This document shows, one piece after another, positions 44,801 through 56,720 of a stretch of DNA of 64,000 nucleotides (positions within the stretch are counted from its first letter, which is position 1; the number at the start of each line of letters is the position of its first letter). Made by a program: the position numbers and the translations under genes. Origin of the DNA: Otis tarda (Eukaryota > Chordata > Aves > Otidiformes > Otididae); the NCBI GenBank assembly GCA_026413225.1, contig CM048553.1:16616501-16680500 (forward strand), written 5' to 3'. Below the pieces are notes generated by a model, which made no database searches, was not told the origin of the DNA, and was given only the letters and a program-made list of their open reading frames with translations.

Positions 44801-47800
44801 CACAAAAGTTTCTAAAGTTCCCACTTGAAAAGGCAGCGTTCTGTGGTACAGCATAGGCACCCTTTGATATGGGCTGCCCCGAGCGACTCTGCTGAACCCA
44901 CCTTCCACAGCTTTTACTGTCAGGCCAAAGATGGTTTCCCTTTGAGCTTGTACAGCAATTCAATAAAGCCTAAATACCAGTGAAGATGCTAACACAGTAT
45001 AAATATTTACCTCTGTTCCTGGGTTTGAGAGACAACTATTAAGTTTGCAGCTATGGATAGCTGCAACTGGAAAAAGATGTCCCATGACTGCTGAGAGGTC
45101 CAAGAAGTGGTAGAAGAGAAGATAGGAAAGATGGGAAAGATCCTGGACTTCAACAGAGCTCTGGACAGAAGATTCATGCAGGGAATTGCTTGGTTTGTAC
45201 AAACTGTCAAGAGATAGGACCCGATCAGGGGGCACAGGAGAGAGGAACAGGCAGAGAAAGGCAGGTCAGGCTCAAAGCAAGGACAAAGTCATGGGGAAAG
45301 AGAAAAAGGAGCAGGAGTAGGTAGAAGCAAAACTGGTGCAATACTGAAGCAGAGAGCACTCAAGCATCGTACTGTAGATGGCCAGATCCCAGGTACTGCC
45401 TTTAATATAGGGTGAAGCCATTTGCAAGGAGGGGCAAGCAGGGATCTATAGTCTGAGGTACAGCGAGAGTATTTTAGCACTGCAGCAGGGGACAGTTTTG
45501 TAATCCTGCAAGAAATTTCATATAAAAGAGCTATATACTCCCTTTCTTATTATTGCAGACAATAACAGAGCTGTCTAATATGTGTGTGCTCCTACACAGC
45601 GCTCTTTGAGGGATACACAAGGAAATAATGAAATAGAATAAGCACTAGAAGGAGCTAGATGGAGCTGCCTGGTTAGAGAGCAGAATAAAGGAGCCCTAAG
45701 AATAACACGGGGAAAATGCAAAAGGAAGCAGAAAGCCAGGAGGAGCTGGAGGACGCATCCAAACCGGGGTGCAGAAAGCCTGGAGAGCAGGTCAGGCAGG
45801 GCACTGGAAGCTGTCTTGTAGTGTAAAAAGTGGGACTCATCACCAGTATGTCTGGGATATTTCCATGAAGCTTATTTCTTCTATGGGCGCCTATGGAACC
45901 GTTGCTTTGGATCACACTCATAGTCCAGTACCTCCTGTGAAAGAACAGCCAGAATCCATGGCCAGGGAGGAACGAAGCCTGAAGCTGACATTAGGGAAAA
46001 GATGTTGCAATGAAAGGTTTCCCCAGGAGCGAGGTGATAGGTTCTGTCCTATGACCTCAAAGTTTAGATCCTTCCCGTTGCTCTTTCAGTTTTATTTGGT
46101 TTAACGCTAGAATGCAAGTGCTTATTATTGGTTTTCAAACCAACATTTAATCCTCATATTTGAAAATATCTTTAGAATAATACTGCATTCCCACTAATTA
46201 CTGTAGTAAATAAAATCTATTCCAAAGTGTAGAAACTGTCAAGTACATGAATTGTTATTCTTCAGTGTCAGGAATTCCCACTTTTCCCCTGGTTTCCCAG
46301 CTAGAACAATGAAACTTCTCAAAGCAGCCATTCCAGGATTAGTTGTAAGAAACATCTGAGATGATCACTGATTGAGACATAACCCAGTTCCGTTTCTACA
46401 GAAGTTCCTGCTGACCTTACATGTCATGCTTTCTTTTTATTATTTAACATATTTTCTTTTTCTAGTAAGAGACGTACTCACCTTCTATACCGACATTATA
46501 TTTTCATGGAGATACTTTCCTAACCCTCTGCATGGAGATTTTTTATTCTTGTCATTATCTATGAAGATTTTAATCTGAAGTTATTATTTTTGTTTCATTT
46601 GGCACCTACCCTTGGGAAAAAGCCAAGGCAGGAAGTGACAAATCCAGCAGCTTAGGACGGGAAACCCTGTGATTTCAGAACTGAAGTTCACTAGAAGTTG
46701 CTTTTCCCTTTGGCTATTTTGGGATAGTTTCTCCATTTACATCACTAAAACATACCATCAAAACATTTATTCATCAAAAACTGACTGGAATAAGTCTAAT
46801 CTTGCACATTATATGCTCTACCATGTTTACACAGCACCCAAGACAGCAGACCTTAATGGGACATGGGGGCATGACTGTATATTAAACATAACACAGTAAT
46901 AACAGCTTTACAAAAAGAATGGCTCATTTGTCTAATTGTTATCCTGCTTATAAACTATTTTGCTTGGAAGATACTAAGCCAATCACGAGTACCACCTTGT
47001 ATGTGTATGTTCCTAACATATTTCTGTAGCATCTTTTCTCCTTTGCCTGAGCGGAAACAGGCAGCAGTCACTCACTCCGGCTCCTTCCCCATGTATTCCA
47101 GTATCAGAGAAAGGGAGAGTTTCAGTTTGCTTCTCTCAGCAGCAGCTCTCAGGGTCTTGAGATGCTTGTTACAGTAGAAAAGCAAACGAGGATAACTGCA
47201 TTGATTAAGTGTGCCTAGCAGAAGCCCTGGATAGCGATTCCAAATAATAATAAAAACATTGCAAAACAATATAAATACCAGTGTGATTAAAAAGCCTTCC
47301 TCTAAAGCAAACAAGGCAGAGTGCACAGAAGGAGTGTCACATCTAATGGCTGCCCCAAGTTGCACAATATCTAATATCTCCTACCCGAAGCTCTCACCAT
47401 CCCTCCGAACAGCCTCCAGCAAGCAGAGGGTATTTCAGTCCTCAGTCACTGGTCCCAAGAGGGCTTGGTGCCTCCATGTACACCCTCTAACCCCCTCAGT
47501 TGCATTGCAATGCCAGCAGGGGAACCACAAGGACCGGGACGATCAGCAGCAAAGTTTGGAGCGAGGCTGCCTGAAAGAAATGGGAGATTAAGATGAGGGC
47601 TGCACTGAACCAAAGCCAACCAGTCAAACCATGGTACTTACACAGTAAATAACCGCGATGACAACTAAGCTCACCGTTCAGCACTTACTCCTTTTAAACA
47701 ATTCTGTAGTATCTTGTACCCGTACTCCTAACAACATATCACCGTGGGTGTTGACATTTAACCTGTTTGTCAACAGAGCCATTTACATCTCATTTCACTG

Positions 47801-50800
47801 GCACTCCGTGCAAGAGGCAGTAAGTGAGGAGCATTTTAGCGCAAGTGATGAAAGATATGTCATTGCTGGTGCCCTTTAGCACTGCCTGCACTGCCATGAA
47901 GTATAACTACCATTAGTAACAGGGATTTGCGTGTAATGTCTGCTTTCACCCAGCAAGGTCACAAATTTATGGTTCTGACCTTTTCTCTCTAATTTGATGT
48001 TGCAGTGGGCTCAGGTCAGGTTTGCAAGGAATACCACAAAATCAAATAGAGTGGATGCAGGTTCAGTGTGAAGTGATGCTGAGAAAAGGTTCCACCTCTC
48101 CCTGATAAAAAGGACTTCAATAACAAGGGACAGAAAGTTCCCCAAACTTTACAGAAAAGGTTGTAAGGGTGTTAAATATTTCAAAGGGTCACATAAGAGA
48201 ATGCAATTATTTCAAGAAGATCTACATCTATTCTTATCATTATATTTCTCAAGGTCTCAAATATGTGTTTCAAGAACAGCAAGCCTTGTTATGGCATAAA
48301 GGTTAAACCAGCGTAACTTTTAAGTGCAGTGCTCTCAGCAAGCTGTAAACTGCTTTGACTTAGTTTGGGTTGGTCACTTTGCAAACTAGAGAGTCACTGG
48401 AGTCCTCTGACGTGCACAGCTGCTGTATGGCCTCCAGCACTCTCCTCTCGCCCCGTCACCAGCAGCTCGGCACACGAGGAGCAGGAATGCTGCTCTCCGT
48501 GCACACCAGTGACAGAGAGCAACTGCCCAGTGACTGAGGAGAAGGGATATTTTAGGGACTGTTGGCTCCTCTCTCAGTAAGTGTGACAGACGAGAGTCAC
48601 AAAGTTCAGCCAAGATCAATCCTGCTGGTGTTTAGGACTGGGTATGAGCTCAACCCATTGCAGACACAACGGCTCAGTGAGAAACCATTTTCCAAATAAC
48701 AAGCTGCTCTGTGGTCTCGTTATCTGGAATGGTTTTTCTGTTTTTTTTTTTCCTGCAAAGAAGGTCAATGCTGTGTCCAACTGCTTGAACGCATGCATAG
48801 TAACTATGCAGAGATTCAAACATCTATCATCTGTGATGTTGTAGTACAGTTCGCATAATGGATTTAATTTTGGTACAGTTTGGTTTGCTTTTTACTTTCT
48901 TCTTGTTTTCAACAGGAGTGAGACATCACTTTGATAAGGAAAGATTTAAAGAAATTCCGGACAGTCACAAAACATGCTGATATAAGAGATATGCAGATAC
49001 CCTGCAAATTTTTTGTGCTGGTGTTTTTTCTTTGCATCTGTAGATGTTCCCCCTGGCTGCAGTACCAAAAAGTCTAAGCAAATGTAGCCTTCTATGAAGA
49101 TAATCTTTCCCAAACTTTCTGCTAGGATGCATAACTTCATCAGTTCCCCAGGCTTTGGATCTGAGTTTGGGTCTTCTGCCAGAAAATGCGATGTCTCTTT
49201 GCATTCAAGCTATCCATTTTAGTGTGCATACAAACTGTCCTCTGCTGTCAGGGACTTCAGCAAGAATTGTTGCTTAGCAGTGTCTTTGGAAATATCAAGT
49301 CATACACGGGCTATGAAATAGATTGTTATTGTTATATGGATATTTTTAACATATTTGAGCATTGAGCAATTAATGCATTTTGATTCCTGTTAGCTAAATC
49401 CCTTGGTATCTAGCCTGTTTCCTCTCTGGCTTTTGTAGTCTAGCAGGGGATACAATTTGTACCAGCCCACTCAGGGCAAGGGAGCAAGAAATAAGCTGTG
49501 TAGTGCTTATCTTATTTTTGCTCCTTCTCACTGCTACAGTGACCTTTCTCCGTGCTGTGAAACTTTATGTCCAAATTTCCTCCCCAGTACCACAGGATGC
49601 TGCAAGTACTAATTAAAAGAAATGCAGGGGAAAAAAACAAGGAGAAAGAGAGTAGTTAAATGGCAATTAGCAAAGATAACAAGATAAACAGAAATAGCTG
49701 TTACAAAACGGGTTCTGAACCAAGCAACACCACTGTGAGAGAATATTATACCCAGTAACGTTCCTTGTCAAACTGAAGGGATTGTAAGTACCTCAGCTGC
49801 TCCTTATATAGATACTTTAAATTCACTTTGTAAAAGCACGAGACAGATACACTAAACACCTACCTCTGACCATCTGCTCATCATCATCGCAGCTCGTGAC
49901 TCGCCTTGCATACCGCTGTGGTCCACTATGTCTGTGCTCAGCCCCTCCTTTCTGGTCAAGAACATGGAGGCACGGAAACTCTCCTAACTATAGGGTATTT
50001 TCAGATATGTGGGCACTTCCCCAGGAAGAGCGCAGCAGCATGTTGGTTTTGTTACTACAGGTGGCCAACACTATTCCAGGCAGTGCCATTCCTCCAGGGA
50101 ATATCGTATTTTTAATACCACCCAGTTTTCACAGTGTTGGTTTTATATGGAATGAGTCAACTCCTAGAAACTAGAATCTCTTAAGTTTTGCTGTTCCTAA
50201 AATGCTGTCAGATCGAGCCCTATGCTTCCGTTCCTCTGGGTCCTCCCCAGCTGGCCGAACCCCTCGGGTTTAGGAGGCAGCGATGCCTGGGGCACCGTGC
50301 GAGGCTCAGCCCAGCGCGGGAGCTACACCCCTGCAGTGGAACAGGCATGGGAGCCACAACACCTGCATGTTACTGCAGTACAATATACTTACTCAAATGC
50401 CTGGTTTTCACCAAAAAAAAAAAAAGGATAAATTTTGGTTAGCTTTTTGTGTTTTGTTTCTTTTCCTGAAAAAAAGCTCATGTTTACATTAGTATATCCC
50501 GGATATCAGCACTGCAAACCTCACCACCACAGAGGCTGCAGAGCATTACCACTAGTACAAGAACATGACACCATGCTCAGAAACACAATCTTTAAAGCAA
50601 GGGTTACCCCACTGAATATTTTATGCTTTTTGTTTTGCTTTTTGCTTAGCAATTAGAACGTGCCCTTTGTTTGTGTTTCGACAGAATTATTGTAGTAGGA
50701 CTCTCTACCAAAAAAGGCAAGAAAAGAGCTTTCATGCCAGTCAAGAGTTTTCTTTTTATTTTTCTAGCAATGACGGAGTCACAAAATAGGAGTATTTCAG

Positions 50801-51291
50801 ATGTGGGCAATCTGGGGTTTGGTTAAACAGGAATGAAACAAAATCTACAAGTGACAGCTTGCTTGTGTAACGAAGATTACCTCAAACCCAGGAAACACTA
50901 CACAATAAACCTCTCCTTGCTTGCATTTCAAAATAGTTGCTAAAATACCACTTCTCGGTGCTTGAAAACACCCAGTGCATATATTCCTCTCGTGCCCTCC
51001 TCAGCAGGGCTTCAGCAATGGATCTGCCCCGCTGACCTTTCAGACCTGAGCTGCCACATACGTTTGTCAGCGGTTTCTGCCCCTTTTGGTCTGGAAGGTG
51101 GAGCAGTTGGGTGAAGCCAGCTCCATCCCACTCCCCCAGCCACAGCCAGCCGAGCCCCTGGAGCAGACTATTTTCTCATCCTTGCATGACTAATATAACC
51201 ACAGGCACTTGAAGTGCATGGGAATTTTTCCAGCCAGTACTCAGAGGGCAGCGGCAACCTTTCTGCTGGGGAGGGTCTTAAGACATATTTT
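41896..51291. other. Unique non-coding DNA
   Basis: No recognised gene. Donor-like GTAAGT sites occur at 43535, 47820, 48577 and 49784 without convincing partners. An A13 run lies at 50413-50425 and a T11 run near 48740. The patch at 50200-50340 is GC-richer but has too few CpGs to be called an island by eye. Confidence 0.65.
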
Positions 51292-51309
51292 CTATTTTTT
51301 TCCTTTCAG

Positions 51310-51499
51310 TGAAGAGTTTGCTGGCACTGTCGGCGTGGCAAGACAGACCCCAAACTTGGCACCATTGGGAAATTACTTCTTGAATCCTTCATATAGCTTT
51401 AATTTCATGCCAGCCCAGGCCACACTGGTGGCAGTGACAGTCCGTGCATTTTCTCAGGCATGTTCTCTAGTAAAGCTCTGCCAAAAATGGCTGAACTGA
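51310..51499 (+). other. Candidate terminal or internal exon, 62 open codons
   Basis: One of the best polypyrimidine acceptors in the window (CTATTTTTTTCCTTTCAG, ending 51309) is followed by a frame open for 62 codons to TGA 51497-51499. The frame contains EEFAGTVGVARQTPN and NYFLNPSYSFNFMPAQ. A possible donor GTAAAG lies at 51470. The composition looks protein-like, but no family is recognised and no nearby poly(A) signal was noted. Confidence 0.18.
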
Positions 51500-54400
51500 T
51501 CATTTCATGGTTACTGCACAAGAGCTCACAAGATGAACAGTGAAGCCTTGCTAGGCTGTGCGATATGTTCCACAGCACAATACCGGCAGTGTGTGGTGGC
51601 CGCTCACAAGGCTGGTAAGAGCCATTTCAAGTCTTGCACGTGCTGACACTGCCCTTTTGGGTTCTCCTCTGGTTAGCTTGGAGACCACAAGCTCCTGAGC
51701 AGGGTTAACCAGCTCCCTGCTGGAGCTCTCATTAGGAGCAGCTGAGGCATTGCTGTTTCTTCTGTGCCTCTTTTTACATCTGTTTCTATGTTTCAGAGAA
51801 GCTTTGCCAAGAACACCCCAATTTATTTAGCTCTCACGTCTGATTTGGTTTGAAGTTTCTCAGCCCCTCACCCATGGGTCTGGCCAGATCACTGGAGCAG
51901 AAGTCACAAGATTTCTTAAGAAGAAAACAACAATAAAAAAAGCTCATTAGACAAAACTGATGAAAATATCCAAGAATTCATTTACAGACTAGATGTGATA
52001 GCTTCCCAGAACGGCATCTTTCCAACTGCAGCATCCCTATCACTCCAGTCAATGATGGGACAGATTAGGCACTGAATACCTGCCAGCTGATACACCAGAG
52101 CAATTTTATTTATGAGAAATTTTGCAATTTGGTAGGCTTTGACCATTTCTTTGAACTCTGGATGTTCACATTTCCTCATTTTGGCAAGTTTGCACATTGG
52201 TGAATAGCGGTGTGCTGTTCAAAATCTACATGACCACAGCAATGATACCTTGCATTTATAAATGTCACCCACAAATACTTTGGCTACATGAGGTCTGGTA
52301 AATGGAGAATGCAATTACATTTCAGCATGAGAAGAGACACAGAGCTAGACTAGACGGGGGGGTTTGAAGATGTTTTCCATGTTTCAATTTCAATGCTGTC
52401 TGAATGAAAGCTTGATAAAAGTCCTATCTCAACCACAAAACCTGAGCAGACAATTAATTACTAGCATTGTCTCAAATTACTTCTAAATAAAGAAGAATGT
52501 GGGTGTCTTCAAGGCTGACATTTGAGGTATGAAACTCAGTTTCATGCCGGAGATCCTCCACTGCGCTCCATGATGAACCCTCCGCGGGGTCAGCCTGGCT
52601 GCTGGCACTCTGCCTTGCCAGCCCAGTGGGAGTCCAGTTCTGGAAAAACCTCTGAATGAGGCTACAAGCATCAATCCACGGCTGATGTCTGCAAGCTGGG
52701 AGCATCACTAGCCAGTCTGTAAGATAAATATGTCAGTCAGCCTTCCAGAAACACAGAAAAGTCTGCACAGGAAAGAGCTGGAACCAACTTCTAGCTGTGA
52801 ATTCTCTATTGCAGTGACGGTGTGCGGCTAAAAACCCAATTATCAGCGGATAAAAGGCACAGGCCCAGATCTGATCTTTATACTTTTGAAATATGGGGGA
52901 ATTAATATTTAAGCCTTCAGGCCTAAATCCTGTAGACTGAAATTTCTAGCTAGCTCGACAATGTCCAGCACACAATAAGGAAAAAGGTCTTCAGCAAGCA
53001 AGGAGAAAATTCCTTGTGACTGGTTCTCCAATTTTTGCAGGACAACTTACGAAAATTTAAGTCCTTTCCCTTGGTTCAGTTTATAACTGGATCTCCGGGA
53101 TAAAAACATAGATTTTGGACCAAACTCTGCTTCTTGCAATAGAAGAGATTGTTTTGCTTGACTTGTTTCCTACAGAGGTCGAAGAAGGGCAGTTATTTTT
53201 TCACAAATCTAAATGGGTATCGAGTGATGGTTAAAATAGGAGAATACCCCAGGAGCTACAGCCTCTTTGCATAGGTGCAAATCTGTAATTCAGCTGTATT
53301 CATTCCAGAGCTATATTAACCTGAGTGCAGGTCAGCAGCCGGCAGGCGGGACACAAGGGCAGAGTGGGGCAGGAGAAGAAACTTGTTAAACTCTGAACCT
53401 TCCACCGGATCTCTGCCAGCGGCTGTTCAAAGCAGCCAGAGACCGCAGGCAGGCAGGGGGCAGGCAGGGCTCCTTGCCCACACAGGCAGCCGCTGAATCA
53501 GGGACTTAGGCACTGATTTATTTTAGAAAGTCCAGGACACAGTTACTGGACAGCCTAAATATAGCTCTATCAAAATGGAAAAACAAACTGGATTCAGGAG
53601 TGTACAATCAACAAACCTTCTCACACCTCATGTGCCGGGACATGCTGTACAACGTGCAAAAGTCAGCTCTTTGTAGGGGCAGATGGGGAAGGAAAGTGCC
53701 CGTGGAAGGAGGACAGACCCCGAGCGGGAGCTGGGTCTCCCCTTGCAGGGTCACCACAGCAGGGAGATGCAAGGGGGCTTCAGCCAGTGGAGCAAGCTAG
53801 CTTCTTCCAAGCAATGCCCCAATGGCAAAAAAAAAGGAAATCTGTAGAGAAAGCAAATGGTAATTACACATTGATAGAGCTCTTGTTCTCCAGAAACTTA
53901 CTCTGAAGCAAGATGTGGAGGAAATCTGGTTTTGACTTGTGCAAGCTGTCTTGGCCAAGTGTCTTCTCTTCCCTCCCTCTTCACTACTTTGCTAGAAATC
54001 CCCTTCATTACTCACACACAAACAAGGCTGTTGCCATAGAAGACTTCTTGACTTGGTTCAAAAGTGATTCAAGAGGATCACCCGGTGGCTGAACCGGCTT
54101 ATGCTGAGAGAAAGGCAACAGAAACCAGGCCCTCTCTGGTGGCTGGGGCCGCGTCGAGAGCCCCGGCTCTACCGTCAGAGCTTGCCAATCTCGATCTCTG
54201 GTTTTGCTCAGAAAGTGAAGCTGAACAGGAAATTATTGTGCTATGTGACACAGAGAAGTGTATTATGCAGTATTAGGAAGATCATGTTTATGAAATGTTA
54301 TTTTTCCACTTTAACAGTTAAACCTTTGGGCTTGTTTTCATAACATAATTTTCATTTTCTGCAGTTTTTATACTTCAGTGCTCTCCTCCTCCAAAGGATA

Positions 54401-55812
54401 GGATCCCCTCCTCTTGCACTAATGCATAAACTCTGTGTCTCCACGGCAGCCCCGGGGCCGAGAGAAGGGGAGGTGAGTTCTGACACACGCCGAGCGCGTG
54501 GTGGAAATCATCCCCATGTGTCTCGTCACTACCGACCGATGCCAGACCTGCAGGCCAGGCTCCTGGGCACACGAGTGTCTTTGGGGACACAGTGAGAGGT
54601 GCAGGGTGGCAGGCAAAAGGAAGGGGCTAAGTGTGTAGATATGTGTTCTCACCTCCTTTATCTTTCAGAAATTGTCTGTAGCAAAGTGCTGGCATTGCAA
54701 GGGGCCCTGTGACCTGGCGAGTGCAGTATAAAATAATTCATCCGTTTCCAAGAGTAAGGCTAAAGTAAAATATGCACTGCTCAGCTCACTGTAAACATTA
54801 ACAACCTTCCTTGATGAGCCTCCTCTAGCTACCGCTGTGTGCTGGAGCAGCAGTTTGGCATGGCCATTGCAGACATACACCCCCTCGAGAACATCCCTGA
54901 GTTAAGGGTCCCTCTTGCCTCAGAGAACTTGCACTTCTCCCAGGCTTGATAGAGAGAGAAGCTGCCAGGCTCCAGAGGTGCCACAGCAGTGAGCTTGCCA
55001 CACCGCCCCAGACACGCGTCACTGCAGCGGCTGCCCCATGGTCCCTCTCTGCCTGGGCACATGCTCCCTCTCAGGCTCCCAAACGTCCCTCTGCCAATAG
55101 ACTGGCAAGGGGTGGGACGCAGCATCCTGCCTTTAATGGGAAGTGAAAGACGGAGAGAGATTGGTGGGGTCTGCCCGCAGGAAGGAGGGAAGGATGGCAC
55201 AAAGGAAGGAGCTGGGTCTGTTGGGGCGGCCTGGGATGCGTGGAGAAGGCAGGAGGACAGCCACATCCTCACCAGCTCCCCTAGGAGATGGCAACTTGCT
55301 GTTGAGCCACAGCTGGAGGGTCTGTGGTCTGACCCTGCCCTGGGTTGAGCAGGCTGCAGGTTACCCTTCGATGAACAGGATTAAACCAATCTCTCATTAG
55401 CTGTCAGTTAATTAACAGTAGCCTGCTGTACCCTGGCTGAGACAGAGGTCCTACAGGAGATGTAGCACCTGGCTGTGCAACCAGAGGCTCCATCATTGTG
55501 CAGAACATGACACAAGGAGGAACAGGAGGATTGCGTGGGCATGGATACTGGCCTTTCCTAGCCCGGGGGCTTCATTTGGTAGCTTCAATGTTTAGTAGAC
55601 ATATTTTTGTGTTATTTTATATTTTAAAACACACCGTGAAGTTCAATATAAACCACTGTCACAGACCTGAAGTTAAAAAGCAAGACAGGGCTCATGGGAT
55701 ACCATGCGTGCATGTGGATCTAGTTAACGGGGGAGCATTAACAAAATAATCTTTCTCTGCTGAGGCTTACGAGAGCTCTCAAGACATCATCTGAGAGAAG
55801 TATCTGACATCT
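51500..55812. other. Unique non-coding DNA
   Basis: No recognised gene. The palindrome GTTAATTAAC lies near 55408 and matches homeodomain or HNF1-type half-sites. GC-rich patches at 53330-53480 and 54430-55340 carry overlapping chance frames on both strands, the longest 147 codons at 54829-55272 on the minus strand. Confidence 0.65.
53445..53469. repeat. (GCAG/GCAGG)n short repeat
   Basis: Consecutive GCAGGCAGGCAGGG GGCAGGCAGGG units in a GC-rich neighbourhood. It is a simple tandem repeat of CAGG. Confidence 0.85.
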
Positions 55813-56097
55813 TTAGAGTGTTAAGGATAAGGATTTTTCATATTTTTTTTTTAGAGCTAAACATGTGGGACGCATACAATATATTTTTCCATTTAAATTA
55901 GCATTTTCATTGGATAAAGTGTGCCTGGCCTTGATACTTCTGAGAGACACACTGATTCCATGCACTACAAAGGCCACTGAGGGAAACAGATATGCAAAGA
56001 CAGTGTAATTATGCAGGATTTTAAGCAGCTTCCACTTAACCAGCGAATGATGTAATGCTAGTCTTAAAGCTTCAATCAGCCTTTGAGGTAAAATTTC
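55813..56097 (-). other. 94-codon antisense open frame after a strong acceptor
   Basis: On the minus strand the GA-rich tract becomes a 45-base polypyrimidine run ending in TTTCAACAG. Directly after it a frame is open for 94 codons, from 56097 down to TAA 55813-55815, in AT-rich DNA where stops should be frequent. It contains only one internal ATG, so it is easily missed by start-based ORF calling. It reads EILPQRLIEALRLALHH at the start and KARHTLSNENANLNG in the middle. No family is recognised. The block also looks like a conserved non-coding element, and openness could be incidental. Confidence 0.18.
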
Positions 56098-56103
56098 ACT
56101 GTT

Positions 56104-56150
56104 GAAAGAGAGAGACAGAGAGAGGAAGAGGAAGAGAGAGAAAAGAAAAA
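56104..56150. repeat. GA-rich purine tract
   Basis: Forty-seven bases of almost pure purine, with GAGAGA, GAGGAAGAGGAAGAG and GAAAAGAAAAAG units broken by a single C. On the minus strand it is a long polypyrimidine tract that ends in TTTCAACAG at 56099-56107, which would make a strong splice acceptor there. Confidence 0.92.
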
Positions 56151-56289
56151 GCCCTGATCGGACTTTGCAGACTGGAGCTTAAACTGCTGATCAAATGCTC
56201 TTCGATCAGTTGTGTGCCATGATTTGAACAGAAAGGAGAGGAGAGCTGAACCTCTGTTTGAAAGTTGTTTCCTTCCCAGATGCTAACTC

Positions 56290-56720
56290 AAAAGATCACC
56301 TATCTGCTTGGTATTTAATTTGCAATATTGATGTGCGAAGCTGCTCCCACACACGGTAAATCAAGGAGCAAGGAGCAGAAGATAACTGCCAGCCCATACG
56401 GACAGTGACTCGCTTCATTTATTACCCAGGGAAGTGTGTCCATTTTGCAAACAGAAGTGGCATTTTCCTTGCTCGGCGGCACTAAGTGTCTTATTACAGC
56501 AGGACTGTCAGGGCGAGAGACTTAGTGATAGCTTGGGTAAAAAGTGCCAAGTGCCCCGTGACTCCGACTCAGTGAAAGCCAGCCTGATGCAGACATGATC
56601 ACTCGTATCTCTTTAAAGGACACAAGTATACTGCAGTGTTGCCAGAAGTTCTCAGGCATTATTTATCTGGGAAACGATGGGTCTGAAAGGGAAAATAAAA
56701 TAATTTTGACAAGCTGCCCA
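56290..56720. promoter_or_regulatory. Candidate conserved non-coding element
   Basis: Repeat-free, low-homopolymer sequence with TTTAATTTGCAATATTGATG, CGCTTCATTTATTACCC, CACTAAGTGTCTTATTACAGC and ATTATTTATCTGGG. It retains several CpGs in otherwise CpG-poor surroundings. With 55820-56100 it makes an almost 900-bp block interrupted by the GA tract. This is typical of enhancer neighbourhoods near developmental genes, but that is inference. Confidence 0.25.

Noticed and set aside
54829..55348. 147-codon minus and 119-codon plus frames
   Set aside because: Both strands are open over the same GC-rich DNA and no family is recognisable.
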